Positions 24,571 through 39,500 of a stretch of DNA of 64,000 bases are shown here, piece after piece (position 1 is the first letter of the stretch; the number at the start of each line of letters is the position of its first letter). The stretch is from Branchiostoma floridae (Eukaryota; Chordata; Leptocardii; Amphioxiformes; Branchiostomatidae): NCBI RefSeq assembly GCF_000003815.2, contig NC_049980.1, positions 22,893,249 to 22,957,248 of the forward strand, written 5' to 3'. A program made the translations under genes and the position numbers. Below the pieces are notes generated by a model. It searched no databases. It saw only the letters and a program-made list of their open reading frames with translations, and was not told where the DNA came from.

Positions 24571-27500
24571 GTGAGCTAGCCCCCCATCATTATCTCTACC
24601 TTAATCCAGATGTGGCATTCTTTAAGCGCTTAAGACGCCAGAGTCCTTAAGAATAAGACACGGTCAGATGAAAATATAGCTAGTCTTGGTAATATATGAT
24701 CGCCTTTGTTACCGTGTAGGGTTCGAACGGGGGACACATGCCATGAGTACGCGATGTTTTCCTTGCCTCTCCGCCGAACCAAACGTGATTACTAAGTTCT
24801 AAAGAACGACACAAAACAAGACGCGGTTTCCTGTGCGCCCACGTAGGGTCGCCGCACACCTGGATGTGTGCTAGACTTTTGCGCCAGGTATGCAACAACA
24901 GTGACGTCTTATGTATTCGTTTAAGATATCGTCAGTCCGATAGGCTTAAGTCTTAAGAGTGGACCTTTGTTTAAGACTAGTTTCAACAGTTCATAGGAAA
25001 CACGGCGCTTTGATCAGCAAGTTGTAGCCGAACGGAATATAACGAAAGTAACGTTACATAGTTTAAACAGCAGTATAAAATGGGTTGTTTCACTGGGTTT
25101 AGATATTATACAATACACGATCTAAGGAATATCATTGTGTTTACAAGCTTATTGTAAAGTGAAGTTAACAAAGCGTCCCGGCCGTCCTGTCCTTTTTGGG
25201 CTGCTGTTCCCCGGCGGTTTCCAGGTTTCGCATGGACGAGTTCTGAAGGTATAATTAGAGTTACTCACTATTATACTGTGCACACCGGACCATAGCCAGA
25301 CTTCAGCGTTTGGAAACTGACCTGTAAAACCACATACTGGCGAGCCGTATTGTCTCTATGTAGGGAGCCGCGTGCTCGTAAAACTGATCAATCTTTTAAT
25401 GGCATAACTGAAAAACAAGAAGTCTTTCAATCTATTGATTTTAACAATAGCTCGCATAATCAATGGAGACAGATTACAGATCTGAATGATCATGAAATGT
25501 ACATAAAGAAACTTAACAAAAGCACGAAACTTTAATAGAACACCATTGGAGTTAACAGCATCAAAATCGTCTTTGATTGTTTCTTCCTAAGCGTCTGTGA
25601 TTAAGGAGTGGACTGGGGATATAGTAACTACCCGAACAAGTTTAGTGTCAGAGTTTCTGTTTCCTTAAGTATAGGAAAATCGCTGTAGCTGGACTTAACT
25701 CAGATATTCACCAACATTTTAATGTACAACTAACTGTGCGTGTGCTTGTTTCTTTGCCGTATCCAGCGCCCTAAAACAGCGCACAAAACTGTAACGCATG
25801 TATTGTCCTGACCATAACCGTACTCCCCTAACTTCTGTGCATGCCAAGGCCGGGCTTTTTGTTTGGAATTTTACTTCGTTCTGCGTGACGGGCTTTGTTG
25901 TGTATCTCTTTCTCGAATCTTTCTTTGTCATGAAAATCGCGTGGGGGGTACGCCGTACGTGGAGTCAATGAAATTCTTCGTCCAGTGATTTATGTGCGCC
26001 TCTTTCAAAAGGGCACAGGGGGCGTCCAGCTAAAAGGGAAGAATAAACGGCGACGATTTCAAGCAAAAAAAATCTTTGAATTCTGTGGCCGGCCTCCAAA
26101 GCATGCCGCGGCCTCGATTCAAACAAGATTAGCTGGCAACAACGGCGTGTTGTCTGGCCTTTCTTGAGACTTAACTGGGGTGAAGTGCTTCGGCATGCAA
26201 GGCACGCATGGGGGCGCTTCTCGTGTACGACCTACACACTTTGAATCAGTTTGTTGTCCTAATATCAAGGAGGATCAACCCTCTCGTCCTCGCCAGTATC
26301 AAAGAAGCCTTTGTCTCTTTTTTTTGTGCTGGAGTCAGGGTAAAGACATGGGGACGGACCTGATGATGGTGTAGACGATAACTGTACCGTCCGAGCCATC
26401 TAATTATCAATCTGGAGTTCGACCATCTTTACTACTCACATGTAATCAGGCATGCGCTGTTTTCCCACCGCAGCTAATAATATTTCCCCCCGTCTGCATG
26501 CCAGACCTTGGCCCCGTGCCAGCCCTTCAAGGCCGGCCGACAGAAGTGCGCCCTTCTTGCCTAATGAACTTAGCTCGGTCCTTTTGAATACCCCTAGGCC
26601 GATATTAGTCCTGAAGGAACCTTTGTCAAGGCTGCTTAACTCTTTGGTGTCCGGGCTAACGTACTGTGCACCTTGGAAGGATGAAATTAATAACAAACCC
26701 ACGGCACATTTTGTGGTTCCATATCTTGCCAAAAGCTTCGCAAAGTGGACCTTCGACCTCACCGAAGACAGGGCGACCGCCATGGCAGTCAATTCGTCAT
26801 ACAAGAAATTAAAAGACGCGTCACGAGAGGGAATTTCTGGACAATTAGCCAAATACAGTTGCATAAGACAACAACATATACAAATATATAAAACAATGTA
26901 TGTTTAGTGACACATCCAAGAAAGATGTTTAGTCTCTACCTGGATAAGATACGGTGATTGCTCCCGGATGTTTCAAATGACGTTCATTACTCTTCTTTAG
27001 TGTCACTGGGGTGAACTGGCAGAACCATCAAAGCCACTATATCAGCGTGAACTGGCAAAACATAAATGCTTTCGAGGCAGTATGAAATGAATCCGTGCTA
27101 GAAGCATGAAGGGCAAGTGAGATAGATGACACTATTATTAGCTCAAATGGTCCTTCATGTTTGTCTCTATCTGCTTATAAATGCAGTTTTCGTCCTCAAC
27201 TTTTGGTTATTTGTCGTACATTCTGGTAGAAAAGTCTGTGTCTTTGTCGTACACGTGTTTATAACGTTTTATAAACTCTCGTTCCCAGGCCAGGTGTTCC
27301 TTGCCGAGTCCTCCGACGGCCAGTATGGGATCGACTTCTGGACTGCCGACAACTTCTGTACCCAAAACTACGGCAACCTGGTCAAGACGGCCACGTTTGA
27401 CAACCTCAAACTGACCTGGGAGCGAGGACTGGACCTGTGCAGGTAGGAACATCGTCTTAACAATCTTATCTTGGTTGGTTGGTTGGTTGGTTGGTTGGTT

Positions 27501-30500
27501 GGTAGGTAGGTAGGTAGGTAGGTTGGTTGGTTGGTTGGTTGGTTGGTTGGTTGGTTGGTTGGTTGGTTGGTTGAGGGAAAGGTTTTTCAGCTGCAAGTAG
27601 AGGTATGTCTTGATTTTTTTGTCTTAGAGCTTAACGAAAGCTGACACAGCGACCATTACGACAGTAACAATAAGCTATAACGTGATGATAATCGAATGAC
27701 CGTAACCTGTTATATGAGGACGATGGTTGAACGATGAGATCTGAAAGCTAGCAACAAGATTTGACCATCAAAGGAATCTCTTACGACTCCCCCCCCCCCT
27801 CCACATTTGCTACCTGTTCCTGTCCGTCCCCAGGAACGGCTGGCTGAATGACGGGACGGTGGCCCAGCCCACACACTTCTCCCGGCGGGGGTGTACCGAC
27901 AGGGGCGTCAGCCGCCTCAGCAGTCACCAGTGGAGCGAGAAGTTCGACGTCTGGTGCATCGTGGAGAGACAGACTCGTGAGTCCCCTTTCCTTCTTCAGT
28001 GTGAAAGTCAGAACTACGTCTTCGATCTATGCAGTTTTGAAAGCTTTCTTCGTTACTTTTCAAAATTCTGTTTCAAAACCTCGAAATTAAATCATAGAAA
28101 TGATCATTTCCTTTTTTGTATCTTGGCATGTGCATTTTCACCCTTGTTACTACTGATACAACCTGTCCATTGTACTTTCTGCATTAAGCCAAACCCGCTA
28201 CTCATCATAGTTTACTTTGTTAACGTTACACGAATCATTTAGCATGCATAAATACACAAACACGACAGAAAGCGGTGAGACCACGGCTAACGCTCTATCT
28301 GCGAACAGTTAAACCAGACACTGGGACCTGTTTCATTTAAGATTTAATAGCTGACGTGAACCACTGAATTTCCTATTGCTAATTCTAACCTATAAGGTAG
28401 TGATGGATGAGCTGTGGAAGTCACTACATCACAAAATGGCGCCTTTCTGATTGCACCTTAGGGTGAAAATGTCTTACGCGGATTCCTAAGATTACGAAGA
28501 GCCTGGAGCGAAGGTTTTAATGACAGTATTTGTTGAGACCTGTATAGAGTAATGGCTGACTGATAAGGGGTAGGATAGTACCAAAGCTGTAAGAAAGTGC
28601 CTTTTGTAAAGTTGCCGTTAGTTTTCTGCTGGGCATAACTAGACAAAGGCGAGCATCCGGAGCTACCATGGGGCAATGAAGAGCTTATCTTCCTTTTATG
28701 TCCTTTGACTCCTGTTGGGCATATCTACTATCTTCATCAAAACAAGAAGCAAATAAACAAATCAGAAAGGCGACAAATCAACAAACATTCCCTGTGTGCA
28801 ATGGGAATATTTCGGGCCTGAAACAACATTGTGAATGTTCACAAAAATATTTGGATTTTAATTGTATCATCAAAAGAGGGTGCAGATGTTCGGGCCTTTA
28901 TGTAAGTTCTCTCCATTGTCCTGAGGAATGCCAGGCAGGATAATGAGAGACTCCTGAGCTAGGGAAGTATTACCTGTTCGGCAGGACATTACGATTATCC
29001 ACTTCTGGTGCGCACTAAGGCGTGACGCAAACCGGGACAGGTGGATATCACAAGTGCTTAGTCAACTGTTCAAGGAATCATGTTTCTGGATTTTGGTATC
29101 AGCTCGATCATTGCATACCGTTACTGGGTATTCTCATCTACCAAATAAACAAACGCTAAACTAAAAAGTCTTGATTGCGTTTGCATATCAGGACCAAGAA
29201 CATCACCAAAAGACTATATTTCTACTAAAAGCACAAGATCACACCACCATACAGTACGTGGGACAGTTCATTAACCACTGCCTTCAAAGCAGAAGCCAAG
29301 CCCGACAATAGTATTCATTGTATCATGTAGTTGATTAGACACTAGTTTTATGTACCACACAGATTACTTCTCTTAGTCCTTATGCAATTCGCCTTCGGGC
29401 ATGATTTTGCAAATAAACCTTAACTACATAATTCGCACTGTCTCCGTTCATCTTCCTTTCCCAAAGACGCCAGGAAAACGGTCAAACATCCGTAGAAAAG
29501 TGTCCAAACGCGACAAGCAAGAAAGTGATAAAAGGCGTCCTCTATTATCGAACGATTGTATTACATTTAACTCATTTAACTGTAATCACTTTCAGCATGG
29601 ATCAAAAGCGACTTTTAGCAATCCTTATCATAACTGCAGGCTTCCGTAACCCGGTTTGCTGCAGTAATATTTTTGACCGTTAGATGTCGCGAATGATACA
29701 TGGTTGGAATCACGTTAGTGAGTCAGTCGCTGCAACTTGTCTGCGTATTAGATAAGTAAAAATGTTACGAACTCTTCTGAACGTCGAAATGTTTGTCGTC
29801 TCTCTACAGAATGTGTCACCATCGGTCAGTTCTCGTGCGGAAACGGTCTGTGTGTTCCCAACTGGGCGAGGTGTGACGGCGTCAACAACTGTGGAGACAA
29901 CAGCGACGAACAACAATGCGGTATGTCAGGAACAGTTGAAAGAACACATTAGAACTGCTCAAATAAGGGTTATCAAGACATTGAAAAATGTAATGTAACT
30001 TCTTTGGAAACTTCTCATACGTTTTGGCCAGACTTTAATAAAACAAGTCGCCATCCTGGCTTAGATTCTGACGATTTCATCGATCTGGCCTCATCGGGGT
30101 GGCAGAGCTGAGATTATGGGTGTTTTATACGCGGCTTCATATGTGTACGAAATTCTGACGCGTATGAAACGCCCAGCCTGAGGGCCTTTCGAATGATGAT
30201 AGGTGGTTTGGTGTGAATGTGAGCCAATGAATGTGATAGACCAGCCTCCCTCTTGGTACCACACAGGTGGAGTGTTCCTGTACCCTGCCATGTCGGCAGA
30301 CTCTGCTGTCAACTTCTGGAGCGCAGCGAAGACTTGTGAGGCTGTGGGAGCTCGTCTGGCAAGGTGGCAGGACCTGACGGAACAATGGGCCAAGGGGCTG
30401 GATATATGCAGGTAGGTGGTTAACTTTTTCAATATTTTCAATATTTCAGTCTACTGAGTATTTGTAATTAGTCTGGAGATTATGTTTTCTCACTGTTGTT

Positions 30501-33500
30501 TACCTTTTACCTCATAGCATCTAATAGATTAGGCAGTATCATGTAATCAGTTAAACAGCTCCTTCACTCTCCAGGTATTGAAACATTTCATGACTCTTTA
30601 AGTCACATTTTTCAGGTCTGGATGGCTTCAAGACGGCGCTACAGCCCGACCCATCCACAAGGAGCGTGAGGACTGTGGTGTGGTTGGAGTCAGCCATGAC
30701 GCAAACGTGATGTGGAACAACAAGCATGACGCCTGGTGCAAGGCACTCAGCAGCAACTTTGGTAGGTCTCATTTAGAAAACATATGACTAGGGAAACAAT
30801 TTTACCTACCTGATTCTGTTTTCCTGAGTGTTTTATTCTTGCATGGATCTGTGTGTGCCACCATTGGACTCCAATTGGCTGTGAAATGTGAATTGCAGAC
30901 TTTTAAAAGGAAATCTACTATAAAGACAAAGTTTCATGAAAGACTTGCCTATGTATACATGTAAAAGTGTAAAGTGTAAAGACACACAACAATACTTCAT
31001 GGTTTACTTACAATACTACATAATGTGTTCTCTCCTCCCCCAGCCTGTGAGTCTGTATCCCAGTACACCTGCAACAACCTGAACTGTGTTCCCAAGTGGG
31101 CGATGTGTGACGGGGTGGACAACTGTGGAGACTTCAGCGATGAGCTGCCAGACCGCTGTGGAAAGATTGCTGGCAAACCTAGTAAGAAGATCTATCTGTT
31201 AGAAGATCTTGTAAAATGTTTTCTTAACACCAGTAGAAATATTATGTTTCAAGTTCAACATCTATTACCTTCTCTAGCCTGAGACTAGGAGGGTGATAGC
31301 AATATATTGTTGTCAGTATATCAATGATGTATCCTTCCTTAGCCTCCGACCGGCAGGCTCCTGTGGGTGCCAGTAAGGTGGTTCTGCTGTCCAGTGAGCA
31401 GGGTGGGAACACCATCACCTTCCTGCAGGCTGCCACCAGGTGTGTGCAGGCGGGGATGCAGCTTGCATCATGGGAAGAGCTCCGGGACACATGGAATGCT
31501 GGGCTGGACCTCTGCAGGTAGGACTAGGAGAGATCTCTTTTTTCCTGACCCTTACAAAAGATTATCTTTGTTGTGACATGGCAAAGTTTTGAATGTTATA
31601 ATTGGTCTTCAAATTTGAAAAAAAACTTTTTGTAAAACTGTCTGTTTTTGACAGGAATGGCTGGCTGTTGGATGGAACAGTTGCCCACCCCATCCACACT
31701 GCCCGAGAGAACTGTGAGGAAGTTGGAGTGAACCATGACGGGAGCCATGAGTACACCGAGAAGTACAATGTCTGGTGCAGGGCTTCCAAGGACTATGGTG
31801 AGTTTGATGTAAAACTGCTCTAGAAAGACTGAATCTGATTAGCACACGATGTAACACTCCTGTTTACTAATCATTGACAACATTAATTGTTTACATATAG
31901 AGAGAGATCAAAGTTCCATCATTTCTTTGCCAAAATCAATAGTGGGGTAAAATTCAGGACTACTAATATTGAAAATCCCTCTTGATGAGAGAGATGCTGC
32001 ACGAGACTGGCACATGTAATTGCAGGTCTTCCGTTGCAATTTAAAACCTTAAACTTCCCAAAGATACCATGAAGATAATTTCTTCTTTTCAGATTGCAAT
32101 GGTGTTGACCAGTTCAGCTGCTCTAATGGCCTGTGTGTCCCACACTGGGCCAACTGTGACAGAGTCAACAACTGTGGGGACAACAGCGATGAGCAGCACT
32201 GTGGTAAGGAATATCACATCTACAAAGGTTTGGGGAACATCTGTGAGGTTACGGTTTGAACAAGCAACACACCTTGGCATCCTCTTCACTTGTGAATGTG
32301 ATGATTCATGTACCATCTAAGATAACAGTGAACTATCATCATGATAACTTCATGCATCCATTCCGTAAGCTTGGCCTTTTTTCTCTAGCCTGCTACTAGC
32401 ATATTACTTTTGTCTTTTGATACCCATCCTACTAAAGCTTGAACCTTTGCTGCCAGTTTTGCATTGTTTGCTTTTATTTCATCTCCTGCTGATCAGTAGG
32501 CTTGCAGGGCTTAGCTGTGCATAAAGAGGACGCTGTCAAAGGGTTACGGGATTCAAATGGTGACTCAGATGGTGGGTACATGGTCATCATCATCATCATC
32601 ATTTGATTATAATATTAGATATATGATAGGATGTTAATTTTTGTCTCCATGACATGTACAGAACTACACGTACTGACAGTATGAATCAAGGACAGTATCA
32701 GCAACAGCTTCATTAGATAGAATGGACCAAAATTCAGTTTTATCTAACAAAACACTCAGATTGTACTGTAACAGAGTTTAGTATTTCAGCCCAGAAAAGA
32801 CAATGGTTGTCAAGGCATAGAAATGTTGCAGAAGTGTTATTACACATCTTTCCAAATTATCTCCAATCAAACATGACAGCTTTATATTTTGATTATAGCA
32901 TATACAGTGTACAAGCCACAAGATTTTCTTCTGTACCATTCAGCTTGTGTAGTACACGTGTCTGTTGTAGCCAGCAAAACAGCATCATAGAAAGTCTCCC
33001 TTTTAGTAAGTTTATCTTTGTGTTGTAGAAATTGTTTAGGGACACACTTGGTAAGCTTGTATGAAATGATAGATGGAAATGTTGATTTTTCAGAGATCAT
33101 GTCATAATTTTTCCTGATCAAATTCCTTGAGTTCATTGTAAATACAGTTTTGCTTACTATGCTTTTCTTTGCTCTTCTGCAATATTTTCTTATTTGCAAT
33201 ATGCTTGCTGTACTGCTTGCTGCACTGATGCTGATGCTGGTTCCATGTATGATGTAGAATCTTCAGGTGAGTTTGGAGGATTGTAGTTTGTAAACTCTAT
33301 TTTGAATGATCAAGCAGTACAATCATGGCTTAAACTCAAGTGCAAATCTAACTTACCAGTTTCATCAGGATGTTGCTGTTGCTGTTTAGACTACATTAGA
33401 TTTTAGATTTAGACGACTGATTTTTGTGCTTTTCCAACTTAGAAAATGAACAATATTGTTTTAAACTTTAGAAAGTAAACATGTAATGATCCTACAGATG

Positions 33501-36500
33501 TATTTGATGATAGCAACTTTTTGAAAAAACCTTGACTGAGAGTTTTCATACTGAAGTTTGTGGAGGTAAGCTTTTGATGGCTCAAGTAGTTGCTAGTGGA
33601 GATGGATGGAAGAGGTACACATCCGTCAGTCCACTGCTGTCTAACTCCCGTCCCCCTCCCTCCAGGCTCTGCCTTCCTGTACCCCGCCCGCGGCTCCCCT
33701 GCCGTGACCTTTGACCAGGCGGAATCGGTCTGCTCAGCTGTCGGTGCGCGAGTGGCCAGCTGGGAGGACCTGAGGGACACCTGGCTGAAGGGCCTGGACA
33801 TTTGCATGTGAGCATTTTGTTATGACAAATGAATGAACTACTGAGTCAAACCTGTACAAGTGACTACCTCTGTGTAAGGACCACTATACCAAATGAATGT
33901 GACCACTTTTTTGTGGCCCCTAGATCATTTTTCCCGCTGTTACGAACATTATGAATCCTGTCCAAACTAACCACCTGTTCACATCAACCAGATCCTACTG
34001 GCCCCTTGAGTGGTCCTCTTGGGCAGGTTTGACTGTCTTTTTAATGTGACAGCTTCTACTTTTTAGGTTGTGCTTCTCACTTAATATCTCAGTGTAGCTT
34101 AAAAAGCAGTTTCAATGTTTAATACTGTTACACCCCTGTCCTGTTTTGAACACCAAGTCTCTACTTTAAACAAGTTGTGAGACATAACTTCACACACTCA
34201 GCTTGACTTGACTTGTTTCAGGATGGGGTGGCTGGCGGATGGCACAGTGGCCCATCCAGTCCACACCAGTCGTTCAAGTTGTGGCGACTCTCAAATCACT
34301 CACGAGGGTTCCCGTGAACACTCTGAGAAGTTCTATGTATGGTGCCAGCCAAAGGAAAAGAGCTTTTGTAAGTTACTGTTGGAACATATAACTGTTTTTC
34401 TATTTGTAAAAAAAATCATTGTCTGTCAGAACTGACTGTGATGTATTGCCTAGAACAAAATGTTTGTACAAAATATATTTATCAAATTATTTTTTTTCTG
34501 CAAACTTTCACTTACATTTGAAAAGATTGCACCAACAATGGTCTGGTTTAAAACTGATACGTTTGGCTGGTGCAAGTTAGGGGACCCAAGTTAGGTGCTG
34601 GTAGACGTAAGCAATACCTACACAGCTCCAATTTCATGCTCACAAATCTGCATAATTGTGCAACTGGTAACATCAACAGACCTTTATCCATTATGTATCT
34701 GTATTCATTGCTTTTAAAAATGGGTATTGAGGGAGATATGCAAAATATTGAACTAAAGAGATTCAACTGTTCGTAACACTGTCTAAAAAGCTTTAAAATC
34801 ATTCGAAGATGACATAACCTGACTCTCACTGAAAAATGCAACAACTAAAGGCCTACAAGCAAAAATTGTGAATCTGGATAAAACCTTTAGCCAGGATTAA
34901 TAAGTACTTGGCTGTTTTTTGCTGTACTTTCAGCCTGTAGTGACATCATGCAGGATACCTGTGATAACGGACTGTGTATACCAACCTCCGTGAAATGTGA
35001 CGGGATCGACAACTGTGGGGACGGCAGTGATGAGAAGTGTGATGGACAGAAGAGTGAGTTGTTTGTTTGTTCATATGTTTGATTTTGGAGATGCAAAGGA
35101 ATGTGTTTTGAACTTTGATTGTATGATGCACCCATGTCCTATATGTCCGTGTGGTTAATGTGCGTCATAACCAATCACAGGTTTGTGTACAGATTGTTCA
35201 GTGTAGTGTCCTGTATGTTTGTGTGGATGGTATGTTCAGCATAAAGGACAGGTTTGCATGTAGATTGTGCAGTGCAATGTCCTGTATGTCTGTGTAGATT
35301 GTGTGTTCAGAACCAAGGGCAGGCATGTGTACAGATTGTGTTATGCAGCAGTATCCTGTAGGATTGTATGGACGGTGAGTTCAGCACCAAGGACAGGCAT
35401 GTGTACAGATTATGTTGTGCACTAGTATCATGTAGGATTGTATTAATGGTGAGTTTAGCACCAAGGACAGGCATGTGTACAGATTGTGTTGTGCACCGAT
35501 GTCATGTAGGATTGTATGGATGGTGAGTTCAGCACATATGACAGGGATTTGTACAGACTGCATTGTGCACCAGTTTCCTGTACATTTCTATAGATCATGG
35601 TGTGTTCAGCACCAAGGACAGGTTTGCATAAAGATTGTGTTGTGCACTATTATCCTGTATATGACATTGTGAGGATAGTTTTCTTCTCTTTCCTGTGATA
35701 TCATCATTGTTTTTTTAACTTAGCGTTTTAGTAATTTAGTCAATTTACCATTTCAAAGACTGATAAGTCTCTACCAGTTCTAATACACTCTTTTCTGGTC
35801 CTATTTTGGAAAAAACAACTATGACCTAAAATTCACGTTAGGTCTTGTGAAATTGAAGAACAGAGGAATAGATCCTTTTAAGGCTGCAAGAAGCTATTAG
35901 AGCTAAAGACGTTTCCAAGATAGAAGGCACAGTGTAAAACCTAAAGAAAGACTGAAGGCATCTATAACATTAGGCTTCAATGACTGCAGGTACATAACAT
36001 AGTGGAAGATTATGTCAAATCCTGTTTCAGATTTGCAGAGGCAAACATTATCAATGATCCTAGCTCTCATGTAATCCTGTTTTGTTCCAGCTTCAATGAA
36101 GAGTGGACATGCCTTCCTGTACGAGGGAAACCGGGTGTTTGATTCCCGTTTGGACCAGGACATGTATGCCTTCGCCCTAGCAGAGACCAAGTGTGCCGAG
36201 TTTGATGCCGAAGTCGCATCGTTGGATGACCTGAGGGATGCCTGGGAAGCTGGCCTGGACCTCTGCATGTACGGTCTTGTCATGTCTTTATGAGAAACTT
36301 CAATGACAGATAGATCTTGTTCTTGTGAAAATAGAAAACTGGAATGATTTTGAAATGCCAAAAAATAAGATGATAAATGATAGGAGACATGATGGGAAGA
36401 GTTTCACCTCTTCCAAATTTCTTCCTGCTGATAGAACAGTCCAGACAGTAGACATTTTGTTTAGAGATTTCCATTCCCAGTCATCTGCTTAAAGTTATGA

Positions 36501-39500
36501 TTTGAAAACTGACAAACAAGCTCTAAAGAAGATGTGCAATGATAAGAAAAAAGGATTTTTACCACCAACATTGTCTCCCCCCCCACCAGGCAAGGCTGGC
36601 TGAGTGACCTGAGCGTTGCCCACCCTGTCCACTTCCCACGGGAGGGGTGCACAGAGATGGGCCTGAACCAGAGGAGCGGTGTAGATGTGCTAGAGGAGTT
36701 CCACGTGTGGTGCAAGCCAAAGTCTGTTGTTGGTACGAAGCAAATTCCTTAAAACATCTTCTAGGCTTGTTGACATTTACTTAATACATTTCCAAACCCT
36801 ATGTTACATTTATGAAAGCTAGACATCCAGGTAAACAATGTTCAAAATTAATACAATTCAATCTCTTCAACTCATCCTATGTTGTACAAGATTTTTTTCT
36901 ATTTACTCATCTCTTCCTCATTCTTTCTTCTATACATGTACTTGTTCTGCATATTTTCTATCTGTAATTGACCTATTTCCTTTTCTTCTTCCCCATTTCC
37001 TTCTTTCTCTCTTTGATTTTTTTTCCTTTCTTTTTCCATTCTTACTTGTAAACCAGAGGATTTAAAGAAATAGAATGAAAAAGTGATAGACTCTTGATGA
37101 GGATCTTCAGAATGAATGACCGTGTTGTGATTGAACTGTTTTCAGCCTGTGACCAGATTAACCAGTTTGGATGTAGCAGTGGCTTGTGCATACCTGAGTG
37201 GGCCAGGTGTGATGGTATCAACAACTGTGGGGACAACAGTGATGAGAGCAACTGTGGTGAGCCACATCTTCACTGTCTGATCTCTGCATATGAAATTAGA
37301 TATGAAATGCTTTTCAGTATCAAGTATGATTTTACTATATTTTCCTGCAGTGATCAGTGATAATGTAGTTAATATTGGAATGCACTCTCTTAACTGAACT
37401 AAAAATATGGTCAAAATGGCAAGATGACATTCATTAATGTCAACACGCATCATAATTCATCTGGATACCTGGATTCTTCAAAAGTCGAATTATTGCTTGT
37501 CATCCTTCTGTTAAGTTAAACACAGAATTGGCAGCTTACTTCCTTTTATAACTTGATAGTCTTTTTCAGAAGAAAACAAAAACAAACTATTTTTATGTTA
37601 CAAATGATAAAAGGCTCACTCTCTTGTTTAGGACACGTGTTCCTGTACCCCGGGAAGGAGAATGACGTGTCAGGTCAGGTGACCTTCTGGATGGCAGAGC
37701 AAACCTGTGCCAAGGTCGGTGCTAGAGTTGCATCATGGGAAGACATGTACAACACCTGGCAGCTTGGTCTGGATATCTGCAGGTCATTCTTATTTCACAT
37801 TTCTTCAGTCATTAGACAATAACCTGACTTTTATGCTACATTTTCCCACGTGTCAAATTGTGATTTGAAATACTTTACTTGTTATAATGAGTTGAAGTTT
37901 GTCAGTGCAAAACAGCTTTTATTCTTACATAACTTTCAGATTTTTTTGGAATATTTCATATTCTTCCAACAATGATAAATTATGTTAAGGATAGCAACAT
38001 GTACATCATATGCCACTTACATTACAAATTTTGTTAAAGAGAGCCAAAGTTTTGGAAATGAATTTTTGATAATTGGTCATCCAGCTGTATTGGTTAATTC
38101 TATTCAGTATGAAATAAACAGACCAGAGGGTAGACCTCCTAATTGTTGGAGGGACCAAATAAAAAAAAAAGACACTGGAATGAGTCTTAGAATAGTAGAA
38201 ACCTGAGCACAGGACTGTGTTACATGGTGAAACTTGACAGAGAGGAGCAAGGGGCCAGTCACTGGCCTAGGCACTTAGGTAGGTAGGCAGGAAGCAAATA
38301 AAGTGTTTGCTGCATTGTTACACTCTTGTTTTTATTTTCTATCCAGAATGGCTTGGCTGTCAGATGCGACCACGGTCCACCCAATCCATGCCGCTCGCGA
38401 GAACTGCGGTGACCCTGGACTGATCCATTACGGCCAGCACGAGTACAGCAGTGTGTTTGACATCTGGTGCCAGCCTGTGGAGGAAGGGTGGGGTAAGTCA
38501 ATACTTTCACATTGTTAACTGTTTTGGAAATACAACTCAAGTTTTACACAATACAAAGACTATGCATGGCCATACAGATATCACACTGTCTCTTTGGTCT
38601 TCATTGGGTATTTCTGACTTCTTGGACAGGGCTCGAAATACCACCTGCATATGCACGTTTGTGCAGGAAAAATTGGAGCTGTGCAGGTATTTCTGATGTC
38701 TACCTGCACCTAACCTGCACTGGTTCATGTACTGGGTTTTATACATAAATGTCATATGATGTAGGTGTATGTGGATTGTTATTAGCTGCATTGGATGTTA
38801 CCACCTATCAAGTATAAAAGAAAAAAAACAATGGTTCCTCAACAATTTTAATATGATCCATACTTCCTAAATTCAGAGTGGTGCAGGTGAAATTTGTCTG
38901 GTGCAGGTAATTTTCAGTGTGACCTGCACCAGTGCAGGTATACAGAAAAAAGTATTTCAAGCCCTGTTGGAAATGTGACATCAGGAGTGGCTCAAAGATG
39001 CCCTGCAGCCTGTGGAAATGATACATGTGGTGTCCCTATCATTGACTTTATGTATACCAAAGCTAAATTTTTAATGCAAGGTTGTTTGGGTTGGTGTGTG
39101 TCAGTAGCTATTTGGGTGACAGCTGGTGAGTGGTAAGATGACAGCAAAGTTGAGATTTGTCTGAGTGGTAGGAAGTGCAGGAAGTACAGGTCATACATGT
39201 AGGTGGGAGACCAGACTAATCAGACTTGCCAGTCCAGGTCACAAAAGAGGCTGCTAACTTCTTTTTGCTCTGTCTGTGTTTTTGCAGTTTTGTATTTCCC
39301 ATATGCAAATTCTATCTGTTTGATATCAATTTTAGCCATCAATTTTGTATGAATAATTTCTAAATATTTACTACCTTTTGCACATAGACTGCTCCAAGGT
39401 GGACCAGTTCAGCTGTACCAATGGCCTGTGCATCCCAGACTGGCTACGATGTGACGGAGTCGACAACTGTGGGGACAGCAGTGATGAGAAGTGTGATGGA

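Noticed and set aside
24718-24735. GGTTCGAAC resembling a tRNA B box
   Set aside because: Flanking bases do not form a T stem, and no A box lies upstream.
26436-26907. Frames of about 145 residues on both strands in intron 1
   Set aside because: Mirror-image frames without recognisable domains or matching splice sites; probably chance openness.
27207-27596. 129-residue minus-strand frame with Asn-Gln-Pro-Thr repeats
   Set aside because: Antisense to Link 1 exon plus the TTGG repeat; no independent support.
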